Positions 43,266 through 50,539 of a DNA stretch of 64,000 bases are shown here, piece after piece (the stretch's first letter is position 1; every line of letters starts with the position of its first letter). The stretch is from assembly GCA_019239425.1 (NCBI GenBank), contig JAFAZX010000015.1, positions 1-64,000 on the forward strand, in the 5' to 3' direction. The DNA comes from Acidobacteriota bacterium. GTDB taxonomy: Bacteria > Acidobacteriota > Blastocatellia > Pyrinomonadales > Pyrinomonadaceae. The notes under the pieces are model-generated. The model was not told the DNA's origin. It made no database searches and saw only the letters and a list, made by a program, of their open reading frames with translations. The translations under genes were made by a program, and so were the position numbers.

Positions 43266-43694
43266 ATGGCAGAACAGTCGAAAAGTTTAGTGAACACGGT
43301 CGAGCTGGGGCGCGCCATCCGCCGCAAGCGCGAGGAGCTTGGGCTTTCGCTGAGGGACGTGGCGAACGAGACGCGGGTCTCGGCCTCGACGCTCTCGCGC
43401 ATCGAGAACGGCACGGGCAAGCCCGACGCCGACAACATCGCGCGCCTGACGGGCTGGCTCGACATGCCGATGGAGCGCGTGATGGGCGCGCGCAAGACGG
43501 AGGAGGGCACGGACACCTCGGCGGTCGTCTACTTCCCGCACGAGGCGACGCCCGACATCGTCGAGGCGCATCTGCGCGCCGACCGCAACCTCACGCCCGA
43601 GACGGCCAAGGCCCTCTCCGAACTCTTCCGCGTCGCCTACCAACAGTTCTCCGCGCCCGGCACCGACGCCCGCGCCCGCAAGAACCGGAAGTAG
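43266..43694 (+). CDS. XRE-family transcriptional repressor
   Basis: A 142-residue regulator with an N-terminal Cro/C1-type helix-turn-helix: ELGRAIRRKREELGLSLRDVANETRVSASTLSRIENGTGKPDADNIARL. The C-terminal half (FPHEATPDIVEAHLRADRNLTPE) is helical and probably used for dimerisation. AAGGAGGCCGAAA gives a very good Shine-Dalgarno. It is divergent from the SWIM-Rad52 set, with a palindromic operator between, the classical phage or integrative-element immunity layout. It is followed by a terminator, so it is transcribed alone. Confidence 0.9.
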   Translation: MAEQSKSLVNTVELGRAIRRKREELGLSLRDVANETRVSASTLSRIENGTGKPDADNIARLTGWLDMPMERVMGARKTEEGTDTSAVVYFPHEATPDIVEAHLRADRNLTPETAKALSELFRVAYQQFSAPGTDARARKNRK

Positions 43695-43730
43695 CGACAG
43701 GCAGTTTCAGCACCGAAGTTCTACAAACGA

Positions 43731-43761
43731 GGGCGCTCAACTCAAGGCGGGTTGAGCGCCC
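43731..43761 (+). terminator. Rho-independent terminator of the XRE gene
   Basis: A perfect 11-bp stem GGGCGCTCAAC / GTTGAGCGCCC with a 9-base loop, followed by TTGT, about 37 bases after the stop codon. Confidence 0.85.
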
Positions 43762-43788
43762 TTGTCACATCAAGAGGAGACCATAGAA

Positions 43789-44136
43789 ATGGCTAGCATC
43801 CAAATCGTCAAAATTGACGAGGACAAATCTCACTTCTCTGACACCAATCCTTCTTATGTACTTGTTTTGTCAGGCAAGCCTGACCAGAACTGGAAGGGTC
43901 AGCTTGAAGCTGTTTTTACGCAGAGCAAGAACAGCCAAATTCTGAACCTTCACGTTGACGGTAACCGCGGCAATGAACTGGTGCTTGATACCAGAAAAGA
44001 CGTAACCCCTGAGCAAATGTTGGAAACAGTGCAAGGGCTTGTCGCAAAGGTGAATAGTCAGGAGGAAGAGTTTAAGAACAAGCTCAGGGAACTGAATAAG
44101 AAACTAACTGCCTCAGAGGGCGAGACTTCGACTTAA
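43789..44136 (+). CDS. Small hypothetical protein, AT-richer than its neighbours
   Basis: A 115-residue protein. It begins with a beta-strand-rich region (ASIQIVKIDEDKSHFSD; SYVLVLSGKPDQNW), contains VDGNRGNELVLDTRKDVTPEQM and ends in a Lys/Glu coiled-coil-like tail (EEEFKNKLRELNKKLTASE). Codons such as AAA, AAT, TTT and GTA are used far more than elsewhere in the window, so the base composition is visibly lower in GC and suggests recent acquisition. The ATG at 43789 follows AGAGGAGACC. No family is recognised. Confidence 0.75.
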   Translation: MASIQIVKIDEDKSHFSDTNPSYVLVLSGKPDQNWKGQLEAVFTQSKNSQILNLHVDGNRGNELVLDTRKDVTPEQMLETVQGLVAKVNSQEEEFKNKLRELNKKLTASEGETST

Positions 44137-44239
44137 AATTTAGCCTGCCCGTCCGCTAATGTCTGCCGGCGGGCAGAGTGGCGAAAGCAACGTGTAAACC
44201 TCGCAGGGAAATAGCTAGGAGGGGCGAAGGAGAAGAGAA

Positions 44240-44713
44240 ATGTCAGAGAAGGTAAAGCCAATACCGGACGGTTACCACAGCGTGACGCCTTATCTGATTG
44301 TGGACGGGGCGGCGCGGGCGATTGAGTTTTACAGGGAGGCGTTCGGGGCGAGGGAGTTGTTTCGGATGGAGGGGCCGGGCGGGAAGGTCGCGCACGCCGA
44401 GATACAGATTGGGGACTCGCGCGTAATGCTCGGCGACGAGCACCCGCAGGTCGGGGCGCGCGGGCCGCGTTCGTTCGGCGGGTCGCCCGTGGGGCTCACG
44501 CTCTACGTCGAGGACGTGGACGTGACCATGGCGCGGGCCTTGGAGGCCGGGGCGAAGTTGACGAGGCCCGTGGCCGACCAGTTCTACGGCGACCGCACGG
44601 GCGGCTTCGAAGACCCGTTCGGGCATTCGTGGTACGTCGCCACGCACGTCGAGGACGTTAGTCACGAGGAGTTGCAGAAGCGCGCCGCCGCGGCGCACGG
44701 CGGCGGCGAGTAA
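44240..44713 (+). CDS. VOC/glyoxalase-fold protein, PhnB-like
   Basis: A 157-residue two-module VOC protein with the typical opening VTPYLIVDGAARAIEFYREAFGA and FGGSPVGLTLYVEDVDV, then GFEDPFGHSWYVATHVEDV. Glyoxalase/bleomycin-resistance/PhnB-like relatives of this length are common, mostly uncharacterised. AAGGAGAAGAG upstream supports the ATG at 44240. It has no obvious operon partner; the DUF429-like gene starts 35 bases after its stop. Confidence 0.85.
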   Translation: MSEKVKPIPDGYHSVTPYLIVDGAARAIEFYREAFGARELFRMEGPGGKVAHAEIQIGDSRVMLGDEHPQVGARGPRSFGGSPVGLTLYVEDVDVTMARALEAGAKLTRPVADQFYGDRTGGFEDPFGHSWYVATHVEDVSHEELQKRAAAAHGGGE

Positions 44714-44747
44714 GAGTTAAAGGCAGCGGCGAGCAAGGGGAAGTTGT

Positions 44748-45599
44748 TTGCAGTTCAAGGCGATTTACGGCGTCGATTTCAGCGGCGCGCGTCTGGCGGG
44801 GCGGAACACCTGGGTCGCGCGGATTGAGAAGAAGAAGAGAAGTGAGGGGTGTCAGAGTCCCTGGCGTCTGTCGGAGCTGGCGCGGCTCGAAGATTTGTGC
44901 GGGACAGCCGAAAGGGCCGAGGCCCTGGGCCATCTCGTCGAGTTAATAGGGGAGTCGGAGGGCGCGCTCTGGTCTCTGGACTTCCCGTTCGGGATGCCAG
45001 TGGAGGTTTTGGGAGAGCGTTGGGGAAAGCAGTTTGAGTTCATCGGCGAGTGGGGCGAGGACGGCTACGGGGCCGGGCTGGAATGCGTGCGGCGTTCGAA
45101 GGAGTTGTGCGGGGCCAAGCACATCCGCCGCCTGACCGACATCGAGGAGCGCGCGCCGTTCGACCCGTACCACTACCGCATCATCTACCAGACCTTCCAC
45201 GGCATGCGCGACGTGCTCGCGCCGCTCATGCGCCGACGCCACACGGCCATCCTTCCTTTTCAGTACAAACGTCTGCCGAACGCGCGCCGCGTCCTCGTCG
45301 AAGCCTGCCCGGCCTCGACCTTGAAGCGCATGCGGCTCCCGCACCAGAACTACAAGCAGCCCGAGGGCGGGCCGCTCACGCCGAAGCGCCGCCGCACGCG
45401 CCGCCGTATCCTCGAAGGTCTCGCGCCGCACGTCTGCATCCGCCCCACCGACCGCCTCCGCATCATGCGCAACGGCGGCGGCGACGCCCTCGACGCGGTG
45501 CTCGCGGCCCTCGGCGCCGCACGCTCCTGGCGCGAGACCGACCACGCCTCCGTCGCCAGGCACCGACGCTACCCGCGCGAAGGCAGGCTCTACGTTTGA
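44748..45599 (+). CDS. DUF429-like RNase H-fold protein
   Basis: A 283-residue protein whose N-terminus AIYGVDFSGARLAGRNTWVA and later SLDFPFGMP and DALDAVLAALGA resemble DUF429 proteins, which are predicted to have an RNase H-like fold. Asp residues at these sites could form a metal centre. The start is a TTG at 44748, preceded by AAGGGGAAG. The middle part contains many Arg/His (IRRLTDIEERAPFDPYHYR). A nuclease role is possible but not shown. It follows the VOC gene closely. Confidence 0.72.
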   Translation: MQFKAIYGVDFSGARLAGRNTWVARIEKKKRSEGCQSPWRLSELARLEDLCGTAERAEALGHLVELIGESEGALWSLDFPFGMPVEVLGERWGKQFEFIGEWGEDGYGAGLECVRRSKELCGAKHIRRLTDIEERAPFDPYHYRIIYQTFHGMRDVLAPLMRRRHTAILPFQYKRLPNARRVLVEACPASTLKRMRLPHQNYKQPEGGPLTPKRRRTRRRILEGLAPHVCIRPTDRLRIMRNGGGDALDAVLAALGAARSWRETDHASVARHRRYPREGRLYV

Positions 45600-45635
45600 G
45601 TTAGATTCGATAGCGGAAAAGTCACGCGGGGCGGG

Positions 45636-45641
45636 TATAAT
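45636..45641 (+). promoter_or_regulatory. -10 element placing the transcript start at the GTG of the ImmA-like gene
   Basis: TATAAT is seven bases before the GTG at 45649. With the usual -10 to +1 spacing the transcript would begin at or one base before the start codon, so the mRNA is predicted to be leaderless. No convincing -35 is seen. Confidence 0.6.
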
Positions 45642-45648
45642 TCGGGCC

Positions 45649-46326
45649 GTGGACACGGAGAATCTGCCGCCGACTTTTAAGGGGAGACAGTACGAGGTGC
45701 GCGCCCTGGGGTTGCGCGACTTCGCGGGGCTGCGCCGGGAGGACGAGGCCCTCGACCCGTTCGAGCTGGCCTACTTCGCGAGGTTGATGGTGATCAACTT
45801 CGACGAGATCGCGGGGCTCTCGGAGGAGACGCGGGAGCACCTTCTGGGCGTGGGCGTGAACGACTGGTCGGGCGGGACTTCGTCCAGGGCGCTGCCGAAC
45901 GGCTGGCGGCTCATCATCCTCAACCCGAAGCACGGGAAGTCGCGGAACAACGCGACGCTGATGGAGGAGGTCTGCCACGTCTTCCTCGGGCACAGGGCGA
46001 ACCGGCTCTCGATTGTCGCGCAGAACAAGCAGGGGAAGACCGTCGCGCGCGACTACAACGAGGCGGACGAGGAGGCCGCGTACGCCGTGGGCGCGGCGGC
46101 GCTCGTGCCGTTCGCGGGGCTGCGGAAGCTGCTCAGGCAGAACAAGACTTCCATCGAGATGGCGCGTAACTTCAACGTGAGCAGGGAACTCATCGAGTAC
46201 CGCCTGAAGGTCTGCCGCCTCTGGGCCGAGTACCGCCAGCGCCACCCCGAAGAGGACGCCGCGCGCGAGCAGCGCCGCCGCGCCTTCGCCGCCGCCAACG
46301 CCGAACGCAACGCGGGGGCGGACTAG
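45649..46326 (+). CDS. ImmA/IrrE-family protein with a variant zinc motif
   Basis: A 225-residue protein related to ImmA/IrrE peptidases. The metal-site region reads LMEEVCHVFLGH (Glu106-Glu107-Val-Cys-His110): the usual HEXXH has Glu in place of the first His. A helical C-terminus follows, with TSIEMARNFNVSRELIEYRLKV. ImmA peptidases relieve XRE repression in integrative elements by cleaving the repressor; whether this variant binds zinc is uncertain. It lies 2 kb from the XRE gene. The start is a GTG with no leader. Confidence 0.75.
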   Translation: MDTENLPPTFKGRQYEVRALGLRDFAGLRREDEALDPFELAYFARLMVINFDEIAGLSEETREHLLGVGVNDWSGGTSSRALPNGWRLIILNPKHGKSRNNATLMEEVCHVFLGHRANRLSIVAQNKQGKTVARDYNEADEEAAYAVGAAALVPFAGLRKLLRQNKTSIEMARNFNVSRELIEYRLKVCRLWAEYRQRHPEEDAAREQRRRAFAAANAERNAGAD

Positions 46327-46361
46327 GGCAGGTCGTCAAACGTCAGGAGGAGTCACAGCCC

Positions 46362-47120
46362 GTGTGCATGTTCTCCAGGGTCGTCGCGTCCGTCGCCGAC
46401 ACGAGCATCTTCGCCAGAAGCTCCGCCGGCGGGCGGCAGTTCCTCGTCTACAGCATGAAGTACAGCGCCGACTCAGACCTGGCGATGATCCTCCCCCTGC
46501 CGACCCCGCCCTCGCCGCCCGAAGACGCCGTCCGATTCATAGACCTCTCCCTCTACCCGCGGTTCTTCGAAGACATGGCCAAAGGTTTCAACTTCCCCGT
46601 GACGAGGAGTCGGGCCGCGCGGGCCGCGTTAGGAGGCAGACCGACCCTCAAAGTTCACGAGGTCGGCAGCTTTCAGGCGTCGTTTGTGCCGCGCCTGCAA
46701 GACTTCGGGCGGCTGGATAAACGCTTCCGCCTCCCCGAACAGACCTGGGAGCAACTGCCGCAATACAGTGACTACGCTTTCGCAGTTTTCAAATTGCAGG
46801 CCGGGGCCAAAAACGTCCACCCGATGGCGTTCGAGTTTCCGAGAAGTGAGCCGCGGGAACTGTTCTTCCCGACCGTGCACGTCCACGAGGGCGCCGTGTC
46901 GGCCTACGCCGATTTTGACCACTCGCTCTACCTCCAGACGCCGCGGGCGCGGGCCGGAATGTCCGTCTCTACGGCCGACGGCTTTAGCCCGTGGACGGCC
47001 GGTCAGTTCATGGACGTGGGCAGGACGCAGGGCATCGTCGACGCCGAGAGCGTCGTTCAGAAATGGCGACTCAAAGGTCTGAGGGCCAACACGGATATCT
47101 TTGTCGAAGAGAAGATGTGA
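46362..47120 (+). CDS. Conserved protein of unknown function
   Basis: A 252-residue cytoplasmic protein that begins CMFSRVVASVADTSIFARSS and continues with FLVYSMKYSADSDLAMILPLP and FPTVHVHEGAV. This start resembles an uncharacterised family I have seen in deltaproteobacteria and planctomycetes. It has no signal peptide or membrane segment. The GTG at 46362 starts the frame after AGGAGTC. It is followed by a 46-base perfect palindrome (terminator). It is probably co-transcribed with the ImmA-like gene (35-base gap). Confidence 0.75.
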   Translation: MCMFSRVVASVADTSIFARSSAGGRQFLVYSMKYSADSDLAMILPLPTPPSPPEDAVRFIDLSLYPRFFEDMAKGFNFPVTRSRAARAALGGRPTLKVHEVGSFQASFVPRLQDFGRLDKRFRLPEQTWEQLPQYSDYAFAVFKLQAGAKNVHPMAFEFPRSEPRELFFPTVHVHEGAVSAYADFDHSLYLQTPRARAGMSVSTADGFSPWTAGQFMDVGRTQGIVDAESVVQKWRLKGLRANTDIFVEEKM

Positions 47121-47178
47121 GCGCCGACGGTAGCAGTTCGCAAACGGGCGTGACCGAAAAGGCGTGCCCGCGGAGACG

Positions 47179-47224
47179 GAAGAGGCTGGGCTCGAAGGGA
47201 TATCCCTTCGAGCCCAGCCTCTTC
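47179..47224. terminator. 46-base perfect palindrome, bidirectional terminator
   Basis: GAAGAGGCTGGGCTCGAAGG continues into its exact complement with no loop. It lies between convergent genes (46362..47120 and 47269..48240). T-rich edges follow on the plus side (CGTCTTA). Confidence 0.8.
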
Positions 47225-47268
47225 GTCTTAACGGGGACTGACTTCATCCCCACCGATTGAAGTCGGCT

Positions 47269-48240
47269 TTACTGTCCCTGCTGCGGCCTCCCCGACTGGA
47301 TGAGGCGCTGGCGCGCGGTGTTGCCGGGGACGGCGATGTGCGTCGCCGGGTCGTACTCCTTGCCGACGGAGGGGCTGCCCTGCGGCACGTAGATTTCCAC
47401 GCGCGTCGTGCTGTAGCCCGAGGGGATGTAGCGCACGTAGTAGCCGTCCGGGTGCACAGACCAGCGGCCCGAGGGCACCTCCTGGCTGCCCGGCCCGAGC
47501 GGCGCGTTGCCGGAGAGCACCGCGACGCGCTCCATCTCGGCGAAGGTCGCGCCGGGCGTCGTCAGCATCTGGCGGAGCTGTGCCTCGGCCTGCGCGATCT
47601 GCCGGAGCGGCTCGGGCACGCCGCCGAGCGCGTCGGTCAGGGCGTTACCCGAGAGCGCGTCGAGCGCGCTGCGGTTCAGGCCCGCGAGCTGGCGCGGCGT
47701 CAAAAGCCGCGCGGCCGTCGCCTTCAAAGAGGAGTCCAAGTCCTCGAACTTGGCGCGCGCGATGATGGCCCACAGCAGCACCTGTATGTCGTGCTGGTGA
47801 ATCTCCGGGTGGTTGACCGAGTTGCGCACGATGGTCATCACGGCGTCCTCGGCCGGGCCTTTCGGGGGCGCGTAGAGGTAGCCGTCGCCGCCGCCGGGGC
47901 CGTGCGTGCCGGCCTTGAGGCAGTAGCTCTGGTCGACGAACATGTAGTAGCCGGGCTGCAGCACGAAGCCGCCGTTGGGCGTCCGCTGCAAGGTCATCAG
48001 GGAGCGCTCGGGCTCGCGCGGCGTGAAGCCGTCCTTCGAAGAGTCGCCCCACTTGGCGTCGGGCAGGCTGGTCGTAATCGGCTGCTTGTCGCCGAGCAGG
48101 TTCGGCGTCTTCTTCTTCAGCTTGTCGCCGAGGCCGCCCAAGCCCCCGAGCTGCGCCGAGGCGGTGCCGGCGCAGAGGGCGACGAGCAGCGCGGCGCAGA
48201 CGGCCAACAGGCCGGGGCGTCTGAAACTTTGATTGTGCAT
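47269..48240 (-). CDS. Exported protein of unknown function
   Basis: A 323-residue protein with a signal peptide ending GTASAQ. After a Gly-rich segment (LGGLGGLGDKLKKK) the mature part has GYYMFVDQSYCLKAGTHGPGGG, a helical central part (NPHEI-like HPEIHQHDIQVLLWAIIARAKF) and a C-terminal beta region (DGYYVRYIPSGYSTTRVEIYVP). I do not recognise a family. GGGAGAAG precedes the ATG. It is convergent with the 46362 gene and shares the terminator palindrome. Confidence 0.75.
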   Translation of the reverse strand: MHNQSFRRPGLLAVCAALLVALCAGTASAQLGGLGGLGDKLKKKTPNLLGDKQPITTSLPDAKWGDSSKDGFTPREPERSLMTLQRTPNGGFVLQPGYYMFVDQSYCLKAGTHGPGGGDGYLYAPPKGPAEDAVMTIVRNSVNHPEIHQHDIQVLLWAIIARAKFEDLDSSLKATAARLLTPRQLAGLNRSALDALSGNALTDALGGVPEPLRQIAQAEAQLRQMLTTPGATFAEMERVAVLSGNAPLGPGSQEVPSGRWSVHPDGYYVRYIPSGYSTTRVEIYVPQGSPSVGKEYDPATHIAVPGNTARQRLIQSGRPQQGQ

Positions 48241-48351
48241 TGAGTCTTACTTCTCCCAGGGGTTTGAAAGATACCGCAGTGCGTAGATGTTAGCTTCGCC
48301 CGAAGGGTTGGGCAAGTCCTAAGTTCGGCCTTCACTTTTCGACCGCCGCCG

Positions 48352-48357
48352 TTTAAT
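48352..48357 (+). promoter_or_regulatory. Possible -10 element of the primase-like gene
   Basis: TTTAAT ends nine bases before the ATG at 48367, which would give a leader of about three bases. No Shine-Dalgarno is visible in this gene's 5' region. Only a candidate. Confidence 0.45.
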
Positions 48358-48366
48358 TTCTCAAGC

Positions 48367-49503
48367 ATGAGGACGGACGGCAGTTCGCCCGAGAAGCTCA
48401 GAGAGCTGCGCGACGAGGTCAAGCGCTGCATCGACTACCGCGCCTTCTACCTGCGGTACTGCCCCGAGGCGCGCCAGAGCGGCGCGCGCCTGCAATCGCT
48501 CTGCCCCATCCCCGCGCACGCGCACAGCGGGAAGGGGCACCCCAGCCTCTCCATCGATCTCCAGCAGGGGCTCTTCAACTGCTTCTCGCGCGACGAGGGC
48601 GGCGACGCCATCACCTTCTACGAGCTGATGCACGGCGTCAGCTACGCGCGCGCGGTGAGGGAGCTTGCGCGCGAGCTGGGCCTGGACGGGAGAAAGGGCC
48701 GGCGCCCTTCGCTCGCCTCGGCGTCGGCGCCGGACGCCTCCGAAGCGGAGGGCGAGAGCTTCGAGCCGCTCGACGCGGAGCAGACCGCCGAGGTCTGCAC
48801 GCGCTTCCTTGAGATCTGCCGGGCCGAAAATCAGTTGGAGGGCACGGCCTACCTCGCGCGCCGCGGCATCGACGCCGCGACCGCCCGCCGCGCGGGCGTC
48901 ACGTACTTCCCGCGCCGCGCCTACCGCCGCGTCATGCGCCGTGTGTCGGACAGTTTCCCGGTCGAGACGCTCCGGCGCGCGGGCCTCTTCAACCGCAAAG
49001 AGCACCTGACGTTCTATCATCACCGCCTGCTCTTTCCGTTCTACGTCAACGGCCGGCCCGTCTACTTGCAAGCGCGCACGACCGCGGCCGGCGTCGAGCC
49101 GCGCTGGCACAACATGCGCGGCCACGTCCCCGCGCTCTACAACGCGGACTCCCTGCCCGAACTTCAGAGCGGCGCAATCGTCTACCTCGTCGAAGGCTTC
49201 ACCGACACGCTCACGCTCCTCGCGCACGGCTTCGCGGGGGTCGGACTCGTCGGCGCCGGCGGGCTGAAAGGCGATTGGCTCGCGCCCTTGGGCCGCTTCC
49301 GCGTCGTCGCCGCGCTCGACCCGGACGCCGCCGGGCGCAAGGCCTCCGCACGCTACCGCGAACTCTTCCAGGCGCGCGGCCTGGCGCTGGCGGTCATCGA
49401 ACTCCCCTCCGACATCAACGACCTCTTCCGACACCACCCGGCCGCGGCTTTGGAGTTGGAGCTTTTGACCGAGAAAGCTCTGGAAGAGATCGGCAAAGAC
49501 TGA
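48367..49503 (+). CDS. Stand-alone CHC2-Toprim DNA primase-like protein
   Basis: A 378-residue protein with two parts of a bacterial primase. A CHC2-type zinc domain (YCPEARQSGARLQSLCPIPAHAHSG...GLFNCFSRDEGGDAITF) is followed by a Toprim catalytic core with the Glu in VYLVEGFTDTLTLL and the DxD region in VVAALDPDAAGRKASARY. It lacks the helicase-binding C-terminus of housekeeping DnaG and is shorter, as in phage and plasmid primases. It would make RNA primers on single-stranded DNA. No replicative helicase is adjacent. It may be part of the accessory segment. Confidence 0.82.
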   Translation: MRTDGSSPEKLRELRDEVKRCIDYRAFYLRYCPEARQSGARLQSLCPIPAHAHSGKGHPSLSIDLQQGLFNCFSRDEGGDAITFYELMHGVSYARAVRELARELGLDGRKGRRPSLASASAPDASEAEGESFEPLDAEQTAEVCTRFLEICRAENQLEGTAYLARRGIDAATARRAGVTYFPRRAYRRVMRRVSDSFPVETLRRAGLFNRKEHLTFYHHRLLFPFYVNGRPVYLQARTTAAGVEPRWHNMRGHVPALYNADSLPELQSGAIVYLVEGFTDTLTLLAHGFAGVGLVGAGGLKGDWLAPLGRFRVVAALDPDAAGRKASARYRELFQARGLALAVIELPSDINDLFRHHPAAALELELLTEKALEEIGKD

Positions 49504-49597
49504 ACCTTCCGAGCCGGCTTCTACGCGTTAGCAGAAGGGCGCCGTGTTGGACGGCCGCTCCCGAGTTCTTCCAAACCACAGTCGCCGGTGGCGTCGA

Positions 49598-50497
49598 ATG
49601 AAAAATCTTAACGGAATGAAAAATCTTAAAGTCCACACGCTCGCCCTCGCCTGCGCGCTCCTGCTGTGCGCGGCGAACCACGCCTCGGCCAGGCCCGCGC
49701 CGCAGCTCTCGGCCGCGCCCGCCTCCTACGCCGGGACTTATCATTACAAGACCTACCGGCCGGGCAAGGAGGGCTACGACAACACGCTCGAAGTCGAGGA
49801 CAGGGGTGGCGGCCGGCTCCACGTCACGCTCTCCGGCAGCTACATCTACAAGGCCAACGGCGAAGAGACGATGCACGAGGGCGGGGGCGAGGGCGACGCG
49901 ACCCTGCGCGGCAACGTCGCCACGGCGAGCGTCAAGCCCGACGGCGGCGACGCGCCCTGCCGCGTCATTATCATCTTCGAGGGCGGCGAGGCGGGCGTGA
50001 AGGCCGACACCTCCTGCGGCTTCAACGTCGAACTCGACGGCACCTACCGGAGCGCGAAGGCGTCCGCCGCGCGCAGGGCCGCCGCCGCCGCGACGGGGCC
50101 GCGCCAGGTCAGGTTCGACCGCCTGCCCGACTTCGTCAACGACCACCAGGCGAACAAGACCGGCTCAAGCTTCGTCATCACGTCGGTGCCCGCCGACAAG
50201 GTCAAGCTAATCAAGCCGGCCGGGCGCAAGGGGATGTTCTACCTGATGCTCGACGAATCGGACGGCGACGCCGCCTCGACTTTTCTCGCCTCGTCCGAGC
50301 TGGTCAAAAACCTGCGCGCCACCGACACGGCGGGGGTCGCCACGCTGCGCGTCACCGCCGTGCTGGTCGAGTTCGTCGGCAGCTTCGACATCTACCGCTC
50401 CTCCTTCGTCACGAAGGTCGAAGGGTACGGCGACGACGGCTCGCTCCTCTGGGTCGTCACGGGCGCCGGGCCGGTCAGGGCGAGTATGCGGCAGTAA
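49598..50497 (+). CDS. Exported protein of unknown function
   Basis: A protein of about 300 residues with a signal peptide (LALACALLLCAANHASA). The N-terminal mature part is beta-rich (SYAGTYHYKTYRPGKEGYD) and the rest mixes Gly/Asp stretches (DGGDAPCRVIIIFEGGEAGV). No family is recognised. The direct repeat ATGAAAAATCTTAA appears twice at the start (49598 and 49616), giving two in-frame ATGs; neither has a clear Shine-Dalgarno. The RsbU-like gene starts 43 bases after the stop and has its own -10 box. Confidence 0.75.
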   Translation: MKNLNGMKNLKVHTLALACALLLCAANHASARPAPQLSAAPASYAGTYHYKTYRPGKEGYDNTLEVEDRGGGRLHVTLSGSYIYKANGEETMHEGGGEGDATLRGNVATASVKPDGGDAPCRVIIIFEGGEAGVKADTSCGFNVELDGTYRSAKASAARRAAAAATGPRQVRFDRLPDFVNDHQANKTGSSFVITSVPADKVKLIKPAGRKGMFYLMLDESDGDAASTFLASSELVKNLRATDTAGVATLRVTAVLVEFVGSFDIYRSSFVTKVEGYGDDGSLLWVVTGAGPVRASMRQ

Positions 50498-50524
50498 CTT
50501 CTTTCAGGCTCTCGAAAGCTGGCG

Positions 50525-50530
50525 TATAAT
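50525..50530 (+). promoter_or_regulatory. Sigma70-type promoter of the RsbU-like gene
   Basis: TATAAT at 50525-50530 with TTTCAG 17 bases upstream. The predicted start point is about three bases before the ATG at 50540, so the transcript should be essentially leaderless. Confidence 0.65.
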
Positions 50531-50539
50531 CGCCGACTT

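Noticed and set aside
40889-49503. A complete prophage
   Set aside because: There are no capsid, tail, terminase, integrase or lysis genes and no att-like direct repeats, and ordinary genes are interspersed.
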